In this document: positions 1 through 9,374 of the stretch, piece by piece
How positions within the stretch are numbered: position 1 is the stretch's first letter
How the letters are laid out: each line of letters starts with the position of its first letter
NCBI GenBank assembly: GCA_033032865.1
Contig: JAWHQI010000019.1
Location: forward strand, 12,690,001 to 12,754,000
DNA length: 64,000 nucleotides
Reading direction: 5' to 3'
Origin: Dactylorhiza incarnata
Taxonomy: Eukaryota > Streptophyta > Magnoliopsida > Asparagales > Orchidaceae
Program-made: the position numbers and the translations under genes
The notes under the pieces: model-generated
Seen by the model: the letters and a program-made list of their open reading frames with translations, nothing else
The model's database searches: none
Told to the model about the DNA's origin: nothing

Positions 1-1961
1 GTTGGCTACTGCTCTCATAGCAAGGCCTATAGAGTGTACAACATCAATAACCAAGCTGTAGAAGAATCTGTTCATGTGGTATTTGATGAGACTAGCCTTA
101 TACATAAGGGCTTGTCTAATTCTCTAGTGAATGCAGGTACAGTGGAGAGAATAAAGAAGCTATCCATTAAAGACAATGTTGATACTTCACTCAGAAATGA
201 GAATCAGTCAGTGACAGTTGAAATCGAGGAAGAACCTATAGAAAGCTCAGAAACGGCTGAAGAAGTGCAACCTGAAGAAGTTGCTGATGCAGAAGTACCC
301 AGAATACTCCCAACTGCCTTGAGATAGGTGAGAGATCATCCCCAAGAGCAGATAATAGGAAATGTCAACCAAGGTGTGTTGACAAGGAGCAGAGCTGCAA
401 ATGAAGCATTGTACCTGAGTTTTCTCTCTCAAATTGAACCCAAGAAATTTGAGGAAGCAAATCAGGATCCATTTTGGATTGCAGCAATGCAGGACGAGCT
501 AAACCAGTTTAAAAGATGCAAGGTTTGGAAACTGGTCCCAAGACCCCAAGGACAGAACATCATAGGAACTAAATGGTCTATAGAGACAAGTTGGATGAAA
601 ATGGAATCATCGCCAAGAATAAAGCAAGGCTAGTGGCAAAAGGCTACAGACAAGAGGAAGGGATAGATTTTGATCAGACATATGCTCCAGTAGCCAGACT
701 GGAAGCAATAAGACTATTTCTAGCCTATGCAGCATACCAAGGATTCAAGGTCTATCAGATGGATGTGAAGTCAACCTTTCTAAATGGTGACCTCAAATAG
801 GAAGTATATGTAGAGCAGCCGTCAGGTTTTATAGATTCTACTCATCCTGATTATGTTTATTTTCTTAGAAAAACCCTTTATGGCTTAAAGCAGGCTCCTC
901 GAGACTGGTATGAGACCCTATCAAGCTTTCTAACTGAGAATAAGTTCTCAAGGGGAAAGATTGATAAGACATTATTCCTAAGGGAAGTGAAGGGAAAGAT
1001 CTTGCTAGTGCAGATCTATGTGGACGACATCATTTTTGGCTCTACATATAACAATCTCTGAAAAAAGTTTGCCAACTTGATGCAGGGAAAGTTTGAGATG
1101 AGCAGTATGGGTGAGCTCAAATACTTCTTAGGTCTCCAAGTGAAACAATCTGAAGATGGTATATTCATCTCTCACACCAAGTTCACTAGGGATCTAGTCA
1201 AGAAATTTGGATTGGAGAGTGCTTCCTCAATGAAGACTCCAATGGGAACCAATGTGTCTCTGGACAAGGACGAGAAGGGCATACCCTTTGATGAAAATAA
1301 GTACAGATGCATGATTGGATCCTTGCTCTACCTAATTGCAAGTAGGTCTGACATAATGTTTGCTACATATGTCTGTGCTAGATATCAGGTGAACCCTAAG
1401 GAATCTCATCATGTCTATGTCAAGAGAATCTTAAGATACCTAAAGGGTACATCAAATCTTGGCCTATGGTACCCTAGGAACAATGGCTGTGAACTAACCG
1501 ACTATTCAGATGCAGATTATGCAGGGTGCAAAAAAGACAGGAAAAGTACATCAGGGACATGCCAATTCCTTGGTGGAAGACTGATCTCTTGGAGCAGTAA
1601 GAAGCAGACAAGTGTGGCAATCTCAATAGCAGAATCAGAATATATCTCGGCTGGAAGCTGCTGTGCCCAACTGCTATGGATCAAACATCAACTTGAAGAT
1701 TACAACCTAAAGATGACCAAAACACCCCTGTTTTGTGACTCTTCAAGCGCAATCTCAATTGCTAAGAATCCTGTCTCTCACAGCATGACTAAGCATATTG
1801 AGATCAGGTATCACTTCATCAGGGAGCATGTGGAAAATGAAGATATCACCCTTGAGTTTGTCCCAACAGACAAACAAGTGGCTGATATATTTACAAAGCC
1901 CCTAAATGAAGCTAAGTTCAACTTCTTCAAATTCCAACTGGGAATGTTAAACTTAGAGTAA
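1..1961 (+). pseudogene. Copia pol remnant: integrase tail, reverse transcriptase, RNase H
   Basis: Reads in order: integrase C-terminal extension (about 1-330, with YRVYN and HVVFDETSLI), a linker, RT (about 440-1250) with [17 protein letters not shown], a YQMDVK block and the catalytic YVDD intact at 1017-1028, then RNase H (about 1490-1850, with GTCQFLGGRLISW and KHIEIRYHFIREH) and the usual copia ending near ADIFTKPL. Breaks: in-frame TAG at 325-327, a 1-nt deletion near 573 that changes frame, TAG at 798-800 and TGA at 1059-1061. From 1077 to the stop at 1959-1961 it is open for 294 codons. The same product is present in B at 13400-15080. Confident as a decayed pol; it cannot encode a full polyprotein. 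Confidence 0.92.
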
Positions 1962-2372
1962 TCCTCTACTTAGTTCTCACTAATCCCTTTTTAGATGATT
2001 GGTTAGACAACCTTTCAGGTTTTGGATGAACTATAACCGAGAAAGGGGGAGCCTTGAACTATTGTCTCCTAAGAGAAGAGCTCCAGAAAAGAAGTCAGAA
2101 AGGGGGAGAAAGGACATCAAATGTTCAAGACAAGATGCTCAAGAAGACGACCTAAAAGATAGGGGAGCAAAGAAATAGGGGGAGCAAAGAAGTAGGGGGA
2201 GCCATAAAGAAGAGACATCAAATCAAGGGGGAGCCATAGGCTTGATGCACTCAGAAAGTTCAGCAAAAGATATGTACAAATCTTACATGCTCACAAGTTG
2301 AGATTAGACGATTTACTGCCAAGTGAAAGTTGTCTTGGGTTGAGATTCTGACTTCTTCAAATAGGGGGAGAT
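1962..2372 (+). other. Multiple polypurine tracts before 3' LTR of A
   Basis: No gene. About seven purine runs of the type AGGGGGAG occur, near 2042, 2100, 2162, 2175, 2192, 2226 and finally 2361-2370, directly before the LTR. The last is the expected plus-strand primer (PPT). Extra PPT-like tracts in this place are a described Sirevirus signature; their use as additional primers here is inference. Confidence 0.75.
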
Positions 2373-2486
2373 TGTTGGGAATCTTGCCCACATGGTTCCT
2401 GATTTGAAGAAGTCACCAAGTCAAGAAAACTTCACTTTGTATTTGATTATCTCTCTACCTTATGATCTCAGGAAGTTAAAGAAATG

Positions 2487-2905
2487 TCGTCGAAAAGAAT
2501 AGGAAATATCGTCGACAAAGTTTGCACATCATCATAATGATGAACAGAAGCAAGATTCGTCGAACGCAGAAATGGGGCAGAAGAATGTAGCTCGTCGATC
2601 GCAGATTGTCGTTCGTCGAACGCAGAATGGAGTTCGTCGAACTCAGAAGGAAGATCGACGACTGCTGAGATTTGGCGCATTCGTCGAACGCAGAAGCAAG
2701 ATCGTCGAACTCAGAAGGAAGATCGTCGACCGCTGAGACTGGGCAAGATCGTTGAACGCAGAGAAGACGCAGTATCGCCGACTTCACCAAAGTGGCCTTG
2801 TCGTCGAGAAAGAACAAACATCGTCGTAAAGAAGGCATGTCGTCTGAACAAAGACAAGCTGAAGACTAACAGCTGCTGAAGCGTCAACATAACATCACTC
2901 ATGTC
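2487..2905 (+). repeat. CpG-rich TCGTCGA repeats in U3 of A
   Basis: More than a dozen copies of TCGTCGA or close variants, often followed by ACGCAGAA or ACTCAGAA and sometimes as GTTCGTCGAAC, fill U3 upstream of the TATA box. Open frames here are by-products of the repeat and are not called as genes. Confidence 0.75.
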
Positions 2906-3250
2906 GTCGAGAGAACAAGATGATTACGATGACACAGTCAGAGATAGCATATCGTTGTATATGTAGAAGCGGCAGAATGTCTCGAATCGACGAGATATCT
3001 GCTTCAGAGGCAGAAGCAAGAAGAACTGAAGGTCTACCCAAGTTCAAGGCATCGACAAAGTCCTGTCGTCGAGATATTGTCCATGACGTCGTAACAATGG
3101 AAATATTGTCGAGACAAATTCAAAAGTTGCAGACGCGCTGTCAGCATTTAATGTCGCCGCCTGATTGTCTAATCAGCACGTGCTCTTAAAGAAAGGAGCG
3201 TCTGACACTTAAGGCACTTTTTCAGAAGACCGTTGGGGACCTCGCAGTCT

Positions 3251-3258
3251 TATAAAAG
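3251..3258 (+). promoter_or_regulatory. TATA box of A LTR
   Basis: TATAAAAG in an otherwise GC-rich context, 880 bp into the LTR and downstream of the TCGTCGA repeats. This is the expected place for the core promoter; transcription would start about 25-35 bp downstream. Confidence 0.65.
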
Positions 3259-3610
3259 AGATAAAAGGTTGCCCTAACACAGAATCAATCGATCGATCAA
3301 CAAGAGAATGGAGAAGAAAAAGAAAGAATCCTGCCGCTACACTTCAATAGAACAGTATTCTCGGCGGAGAAGAAGAAGATCAAGTAGTGAGCAAGCATCA
3401 AGTGCTCTCTGAAGAATCAGTCATCATCATCGACAGAAAAGTAGCCGATCAACACCAGGCAAAAAGAAGTGAAGGCTGAAGAAGATCCAGTGCTGAATCT
3501 CCAGATCAAAAAGCATCTTCTTCAACCTTAAGAAGTCAATCCTCATCAGGCTAAAGTTGCCAATCTTCATCCGGCAGAAGTAACAGTCTTATTACTGTAA
3601 TCTCTTGTAA

Positions 3611-3950
3611 AGGCTTGCGGGCCTATTTGTCTAGCTTGAGGACTCGAGAGTTGTGAGGCTTGAGGGCCAGGGCAGTGGACTTGCGGGTCCGACACCGTCT
3701 AGCTTGCGGGCTGAAGAGCTGTGAGGCTTGAGGGCCAGGGCAGTGCAGTGCACTTGCGGGTGCGATTTGTCGAGCTTGTGGGCTTGGGGGTAGTAGGGGC
3801 TTGCGGGTCTAGGCTGCTGGGACTTGCAGGTCCGTATTGTAGGGCTTGAGGGCCTGAGTGTCGAGCTTGCGGGCTCGGGGGCAGTATGGGCTTGCGGGCC
3901 TAGGTTGTTGGGACTTGCGGGTCCGTGTTGTAAGGCTTGAGGGCCTGAAG
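3611..3950 (+). repeat. Tandem mini-hairpin array in transcribed part of A LTR
   Basis: About 14 tandem units carry a constant loop TTG(C/A/T)GG flanked by short complementary stems that vary: AGGC/GCCT (3611-3624), GGAC/GTCC, GCAC/GTGC, CGAGC/GCTCG, AGC/GCT. Two sites have one-sided changes or G-T pairs. It lies 350-700 bp downstream of the TATA box, so it would be in the 5' leader of the element RNA. The long minus-strand open frame here is a by-product of the repeat. Confidence 0.8.
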
Positions 3951-4195
3951 CTTTTTGGCGGAGTTTTGCCGAGCCTAGCACACTGCTAGGTAGGCGTAGA
4001 GGGAAAGAGGACTACTCAAGACACCATGTCTTGAGGAACCTCTATAGATTTTGTGTCGTCTGCTGTGTTTTTGTGTATGATATTTTACTGTTGTGCTTAA
4101 ATACTCATAACTCACACTAATATATCAAAAAGTAACCAAGATCACCTAACACCCCCCCCCCCCCCCCACTCTAGGTGAACGTTCCATAACTATCA

Positions 4196-4595
4196 ACGGG
4201 GATTTTTGGTCCATTAGGTTCCTAGTACCCATACAAGTGTAGGGGCAGGGTCAATTTGGCATGGTGAGGGCCAATTGACCTTAATTGAGTTAGTTTGACC
4301 AATTTAGGGTTAAGGTTGACTTTAGTCAAATTGGCCTCTTAGGTTGACCCCAATGGGTCACTGGTGCTTCAAGGAGACCCCTAATGGGTTAGGGATGCTA
4401 TGGTGGGGTCAAGGTTCAAGGTGGGGCCCTAAAGTCCAACCCTAGGCTTGGTATCTGAAGATTGCTATTTGTAAACCACTTGGGTTTTCTCCTTCTCACC
4501 TAAATTCACATGGTCTTGGGCTCTTCCAATGGTTTTGTCCTGACCTAGTCATGACAAAACCAACTTAGGAGTCTAGTTGTTTGGGGGATGTTACA
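4196..4595 (-). repeat. Probable partial LTR (K), minus orientation
   Basis: On the minus strand the sequence starts TGTAACATCCCCCAAAC at 4595, a start typical of chromovirus LTRs, exactly where the D reading frame breaks off. It runs left to the end of the A LTR at 4195. It contains loosely repeated GGTTGAC/GTCAAATTGG words and no open frame. Interpretation as an LTR cut by insertion of A is inference; the other end is not in the window. Confidence 0.4.
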
Positions 4596-5530
4596 CCTTC
4601 TTCTTCTAAAAGAGCACCGGTGTGCCGAATGGTTCCTTCGACGGTCTGATCATCCCAGCCTCAAGCAGCTCCTGTAAATGCTTCCTCAACTCTTCGAGCT
4701 CGGGTGGAGCCATCTGATATGGTACCTTCGTCGGTGGCTTGGATCCAACCTCCAACTCAATCTTGTAGTCTACCTCCCAACGGGGAGGCAACTTCTTTGG
4801 TAGCTCCAAAATTACGTCCTTGTTCTCCTCAAGGACTTCAACAACAAGTGGAGGCACCTCCTCCACCGTTTCTCCAACTTCCTGCTTCAAAGCTGCTAAG
4901 AAAGTCAGCTCTCCTTTCTTCACACCCTTGGCTAGTTGCATCGCCGATAGGTGTTTTGCTCCGTTTCTTGGTGTCCCCTCCACCGTGGGGACCAAGCAAG
5001 TTGTGCCCTGCTGCATAATACAAAATGAACGACGTGTTGGCATGACAATAGCACTCACCGTATCAAAGAAGTCCATGCCCAACACCAACTTCTGGTCATC
5101 CATCGGTGCGACCGAGAAATTCACTTGTCCATTCCATGTTCCTAATCGAATCTTAATGTCATGAGTCACTCCTAGTATCGGTCTAGCCTTCCGTTCACCG
5201 TCTTGATCCAACCCTCGCTCTTGGTTATTTGCAATCCAATCCTCCTAACTTCCTCTTCAGTCACGAAATTGGGGGTTGCGCCCGTGTCTACCAAGGCTTT
5301 GGTAGCCTTACTGTTGATCACCGCCTCCACATACATAAGCCCTTTGCTTGCCACTTTCTTTGCAGGCTTTATCTTCAAAGCATTAAGAAGTTATAAAGAA
5401 CACATTTAATTGGTTCCTTATTTACATTCAGATTCAATGGCATCCTTCTCTTGTAGGGTCGCAACCGAACCAAGCTTTGGGCATTTGTTCATCATATGTG
5501 GCCCCTTGCATATGTAGCATCCTCCTTTTG
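4596..5530 (-). pseudogene. Zinc knuckle, aspartic protease and RT start of D
   Basis: Minus-strand order: CCHC knuckle CYICKGPHMMNKC (about 5520-5480), protease with active site ALVDTGAT in the frame 5378-5172, a frame change, then 5211-4606 with the flap/linker region (VLGMDFFDTV) and the RT entry ending PFGTPVLF. A TAG follows, then three lysine codons, and similarity ends at 4595 where other DNA is joined. Protease and RT lie in different frames, so at least one indel is present near 5190. RT palm and everything downstream are missing. Confidence 0.85.
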
Positions 5531-5958
5531 GGGTGAAGCATCTGTTTCCTCCATCTATCTCCTTCCCATGAGTAGGAATTTGATCTCCTCTATTTGGTCA
5601 TCGTGTCCCAAGCCTTTCTCCCCCACCTTTGGTGTTGTCATTCATGTATCCCTTCCTGGCTGTCGCATCTGATGGTCTTTAGAACTCCATCATTGCTTCG
5701 ACTGTTGCAATTGCTTCATCTAATGTCTTGGCATCCCGCCGATGCACTTCTTGCTTTACCCAAATTTTGCATACCATCCTTAAATTTGAACACTTGATCA
5801 TCTTCGGACATACCTGGCACCATCAGCATCAAGTTCTGAAACTCCTTTACATACTCTGTGATTGACTCCTTTTGCTCAAGTTACTTCAGCTTATTCCTTG
5901 CCTCATTGGCAACATTCTCCAGGTAGAAGTGCTTCTTGAGTTCAGTCTTGAATGCCTC

Positions 5959-6585
5959 CTAAGTGTCTAGGGTGCATGTTGCCTTCTTGATGTATGCCAT
6001 CTTTCTTTGCCACCATAACGATGCAATATCAGAAAGGTAATAACTTGTAGTCTTTACCTTCAGCGCCTCCTCCATGAGATTGATCCCTTCAAAGTACGTC
6101 TCCAGTTGATAAAGGAAGTGCTCAACCTCCTTGGCATCTCTATTTCCGGTGAAGGGTTGAAGCTTCGGGACATCAATGTTTCGGTTGGTCACAACCCCAC
6201 CATTGCCACCGTTTGCAATAGCCTTTCTGCATACGGCTAGTTCCTCCTCCAAGAATGCAATCTGCTCCTCATAACCATATTCCATCTTATTGTACCTTTG
6301 TTTTAGCTCCGCATGAGCATCCAGGCATGCTTGAACTTTGGTCATCAAAAGTTCCAGCTCTCCGTGAGCCGGTAAAACTTGTTTGACAGCTTCTAGTTCT
6401 CCGCGAACATGTGAGTGGTTTTCCTCCACCGCCATCATGCGCTCCTCCCATTCGGCTAACATGCGGTCCACGTGCGCTTCATACTGAGATTTGCTATGGC
6501 TCCGCTTCTTCTTCTCGGATTGGGGCAACATCTCCCTGTCGCGCTCATTCACCATGCTTGAGTTGTTGTTCCCTTCACTAGCCAT
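5959..6585 (-). pseudogene. Chromovirus gag (N-terminal and capsid part) of D
   Basis: The 208-codon frame begins just inside the PBS. It has a charged coiled-coil N-terminus (about residues 25-120, rich in E, K, Q) and then the retrotransposon gag core with PFTGNRDAKEVEHFLYQLETYF and YYLSDIASLWW. The frame stops near ATCTLDT at 5959; the rest of gag continues in other frames down to the zinc knuckle near 5520. Function in the family: forms the virus-like particle. Broken, so a pseudogene. Confidence 0.85.
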
Positions 6586-6625
6586 CTAGTCTTCTCAGAC
6601 ACCAACCACAAACTTGAACAACCTA

Positions 6626-6637
6626 GCTCTGATACCA
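6626..6637 (-). other. Primer binding site of D (tRNA-iMet)
   Basis: Minus strand reads TGGTATCAGAGC, complementary to the 3' end of plant initiator methionine tRNA, two bases from the LTR end. Confidence 0.9.
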
Positions 6638-6639
6638 AC

Positions 6640-7062
6640 TGTCACGGACTTGTCTTCTTAAAAGCTCTCGTGCATCCTTATCTCCTCCTTGCCACTCCGC
6701 ATAGCCAAGTTAAGTCAGCCTCTCTTGCAAGAACTAGGTGATGACGAAGAAAAGATGCAAAGCAGAACTCAAGAGAACTCACAATTGTAAAGGAAACTCA
6801 AAGAACTCTATTGCTTCTCCAAAGCTTGGATGATTACAAATGAGGGGGCCTTCCCCTTTTATAGGCCCTAAAGAGGTTTCCCTCCAAAACACAGAAGATT
6901 ATAGACTACTACCAATCTAGATTATTCTATACAAATCTAGTATATACATGATCATGAAGTATCTAGAACTTTCTAGTATCTTCCCATTTACAAGCTTCTG
7001 GATTTCTCATGAATCTTTTCGGGCATTAACCCCCACATGCACCCAGATACAGATCTGTGACA
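6640..7062 (-). repeat. 5' LTR of element D (423 bp)
   Basis: Bounded by the inverted ends TGTCACGG (6640) and TGTGACA (ending 7062), with the PBS two bases inside. A TTTTATAGG word near 6858 reads as a TATA box (CCTATAAAA) on the minus strand. It interrupts the gag gene of element C exactly at 7063. The matching second LTR is not in the window. Confidence 0.8.
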
Positions 7063-7770
7063 CACAACTCTCTCCCTTGCATGAGGTATGGTGGATGTGT
7101 CCTCCTCCTTCCTTGCAGACAGCTACATTTCATAAGAGAACAGCTTTCCAAATAGTGTATGAGGAGGAGTCTCACCCAGCTTTGCCACTTCTCTGATGTC
7201 ACAGATCTTTGTATCCCAATCTCTTGTTAGAGATCTTAAAAATTTATCATTCAGCTCATAATGACTGAAGATCCTTCCATAGGTCCTCAGCTCATTTACC
7301 ACTCTAAAGAATCTCTCATAGCAATCAGTTATGCATTCCAGACTGTGTTGCCTAAAGGATTCATACTCCTGATTAAGGAGGGATTTCTTATCATCCATCA
7401 CTTCTTCAGTACCTTCCATGTACACTATGAGTGTATCCCACATATCCTTGGCAGTCTCACAATGCACCATGTTTTGGATGGTGGAATCTTCAATTGCATT
7501 TACTATTGTATTTTGTGCTCTCTTGTCCATAGTAGCAAGTGCAATTTCATCTTTAATCATTTCAGCATATGACTTGGCCACTTGCCTTGTAGGATCTATA
7601 GTGGAGGACTTTGTAAAGACAAAGGGACACTCCTTGACAGTAATATATATCCTAGGGTCTGAGGCTTCCATGAACAGCCTTACCCTTTGCTTCCATACGC
7701 CAAAAATCTCCTTTTTGTATATGGGCAACTTCATAGACCCCATCTCCTTCTGACCTCCAGTGGCAACCAT
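7063..7770 (-). pseudogene. Sirevirus-type gag start of element C
   Basis: Minus-strand gag, homologous along its length to the gag of B at 9375-10073 (shared MGSMKLPI, RVRLFMEASDPRIYI, MDKRAQN, SLTRDWDTKIC and GETPPHTLFGKL). The open frame starts at 7770 and stops at 7123; homology continues to 7063, where the D LTR begins. C and B gag are therefore related but in inverted orientation. Zinc knuckles and all of pol are missing from the window. Confidence 0.9.
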
Positions 7771-7839
7771 TGGATTCAGATTTGACTACACCTTTGTAGG
7801 ATCTAATCAGACTGTTAAGTCCTTATTTACCAACCTCCC

Positions 7840-7849
7840 TTTGATACCA
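7840..7849 (-). other. Primer binding site of C
   Basis: Minus strand TGGTATCAAA, two bases from the LTR end; matches the iMet-type PBS of B with a change at the tail. Confidence 0.75.
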
Positions 7850-7851
7850 CT

Positions 7852-8031
7852 TGATAGTTTATAAGGTAGTAGTCAAATTCACGTAGAGGGGGGTTGAATA
7901 GGTCTCTTTGATTTTTCTTAATTGCAGTTAGCAGTTGTTAGATAATCAACAAAACAAAAGCACACCACAGAAAGTACACAGCCTTTTATAATGGTTCCCC
8001 AAGACAGTGTGTCTATGGGTAGTCCACTTTC
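7852..8031 (-). repeat. Element C 5' LTR, inner segment
   Basis: Starts TGATAGTTT next to the PBS. It matches the reverse complement of the 3' end of the B LTR (CTAGAGGGGGG tract, GAATAGG, CAAGACA box). It is cut at 8031 by B, whose target duplication CTTTC occupies 8027-8031. The rest of this LTR resumes at 27530. Confidence 0.88.
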
Positions 8032-8500
8032 TATTGGGTATATGACCCTCAATGTTCCCTTGATTTGAAGGTGCTTCACACTCAATGTTAAGTACAAGTT
8101 GTATTTGATAAACCCTATTTCATCCCATGACCATGCAGGGTTAGGTTATTCCAAGGTAAGAAGTAAGTTTAGTAGGTTTGCTGCCAAAACCACTGAGACA
8201 AGCTCTCTGTCTCAGCTGAACCACTGAGACAAGGTCAGGAGCCGCTGAGAAGGTGTCTGGGCCAGCTGAGCTGCAGATAGAAGAAAAGCGCTGAGATACT
8301 GTCTATCTCAGCAGGTCCGCTGGGACGGGACAGTAATAGCCATTGAGACTGCAGGCCATCTCAGACCAACTGCTGAGACAGATTCAAATGATCTGGCGGG
8401 TTTGCTTTTGGCGCAACACGCTGTAAAGCAAGATAGGAGGTTCCAATCACCTCCATACTGTGTCAGGAGGACATCTGATAGTCGTTGAAAACTGGAGGAG

Positions 8501-8508
8501 TATAAAAG
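8501..8508 (+). promoter_or_regulatory. TATA box of B 5' LTR
   Basis: TATAAAAG about 110 bp downstream of the last CTGAGACA motif. In the 3' LTR the same place reads TTTAAAAA, so that copy has lost the box. Confidence 0.7.
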
Positions 8509-8853
8509 AATCAATTAGGGCTTTGTAAAAGCTCTCTCTTTCTCTCACTGAATAAGAAAAACTACTGTTCCATTGACGGCAGCCAAGAAAGCTTTCATTT
8601 TCTGCTACCTAAAACTGCAAGGAGAGAAAAGATTATTTCTCTTGATCAACTCAAGATAGAACAAGTTGATCCCCATTCATTCTCTGAAGAATAGGATCAG
8701 AAGAATAAGAGTTGAGGCGATTGGACTCATCCCAGATTCAAGACTGCTATAGCAATTGTTCAGCAATAGAAGACCAAGGCTTGATCTATTCTACCTTATA
8801 TTGTAATCATCTATTATTACTTATGTAGGAACGTAACAGATCTGAGATTGTAG

Positions 8854-9059
8854 GGCATCTTTGCCTGAGGGTGTAGGGCTATAGCCTGAGTAGTAGAGCT
8901 GAGAGTTCAGCTTGAGTGTAGGATCTTTGTGAGATCTGAGGTAGGGTTGTTGAGTCTGAGGTAGGGCTGTTGAGCCTGAGGTAGGGTTGTTGAGCCTGAG
9001 GTAGGGTTTAGGAAAACCTGAGAGATCCTTAGGGATCTATGTTGTAAGCTCTTGGAGCT
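8854..9059 (+). repeat. Mini-hairpin array in B LTR
   Basis: Spacer TGAGGTAG or similar alternates with stems GGCA/TGCC (8854), GGCT/AGCC (8877), AGCTGA/TCAGCT (8897), GATCT/AGATC (8922), GGCT/AGCC (8965), GGTTT/AAACC (9005), AGATCC/GGATCT (9023) and AGCTC/GAGCT (9047). Units near 8945 and 8985 pair with G-T wobbles. Same plan as in C and A, with other stem sequences. Confidence 0.85.
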
Positions 9060-9295
9060 AAGTTTGGAGGTGTTGGCCTTATCTAACTCATTGTTAGAAA
9101 GGTGAAGAAGGAAAGAGGACTACTCAAGACACCCTGTCTTGAGGAAACTATATAAACCATTGTGTGTTTTCTATGTGCTTGATTTATTACTAACCTAAAC
9201 TCAGAAAACAGCCAGGTTAAAGCCCAAATAAGAAACCTATTCACCCCCCCCCCCCCCTCTAGGTGACTTAGACTACATCCTAACAAACTATCAAG

Positions 9296-9306
9296 TGGTA
9301 TCAGAG
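9296..9306 (+). other. Primer binding site of B (tRNA-iMet)
   Basis: TGGTATCAGAG two bases after the 5' LTR end; complementary to initiator Met tRNA. Confidence 0.9.
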
Positions 9307-9374
9307 GTAGGTTGGTCAAGAAGGACATAACTGTCTGACCAGATCTTATAAAGGAGTAGTCAAATCTGAATCCA

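Larger units (their letters stand above)
1..4195 (+). mobile_element. Element A: Sirevirus-like Ty1/copia retrotransposon, 3' part
   Basis: The window opens inside the integrase C-terminal part of a copia element and runs through RT, RNase H, a region of repeated polypurine tracts and a complete 3' LTR. The 5' LTR, gag and most of integrase lie outside the window. Its proteins are closely similar to those of element B (same integrase tail with HVVFDETSLI, same RNase H), so A and B are related families. Repeated GGGGGAG tracts before the 3' LTR are a known Sirevirus trait. Unlike B and H it has no accessory gene between pol and LTR. The coding part is broken by stops and a frameshift, so it is non-autonomous. 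Confidence 0.9.
2373..4195 (+). repeat. 3' LTR of element A (1823 bp)
   Basis: Begins TGTTGGGAATCTTGCC right after the PPT and ends CTAGGTGAACG...ACTATCA, the same terminus as the B LTR (AACTATCA). U3 holds TCGTCGA-type repeats, then a TATA box at 3251, then a transcribed region with mini-hairpins, a 16-C run (4152-4167) and the CTAGGTG box that recurs at the end of the related LTRs in this window. The partner LTR is outside the window, so the boundary rests on the PPT and on comparison with B. Confidence 0.85.
4596..7062 (-). mobile_element. Element D: truncated chromovirus-type Ty3/gypsy element
   Basis: Minus-strand order: 5' LTR (7062-6640), PBS for initiator-Met tRNA (6637-6626), gag, CCHC knuckle, aspartic protease, and the first part of RT, where it is cut at 4595. 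Gag and protease-RT wording (MAPPELEELRKHLQELLEAG, PFGTPVLF) matches the Reina/Tekay-type chromoviruses. RNase H, integrase and 3' LTR are absent from the window, presumably left of element A. Confidence 0.85.
8032..9293 (+). repeat. 5' LTR of element B (1262 bp)
   Basis: TATTGGGTATATGACC (expected start TG, here TA) to CAAACTATCA. U3 holds many CTGAGACA/TGTCTCAG words (about 8190-8390), TATA box TATAAAAG at 8501-8508, a hairpin array (8854-9059), a 14-C run (9244-9257) and the CTCTAGGTGA box. It pairs with the 3' LTR at 26242-27529. Confidence 0.93.

Noticed and set aside
2468..3189. Open frames across the TCGTCGA repeats of A U3
   Set aside because: Repeat-driven; Ser/Arg-rich repeats in shifted frames, no start context, upstream of the LTR TATA.
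3631..3981. 116-codon minus-strand frame rich in Pro/Ser
   Set aside because: Antisense of the mini-hairpin array; periodicity of the repeat explains it.
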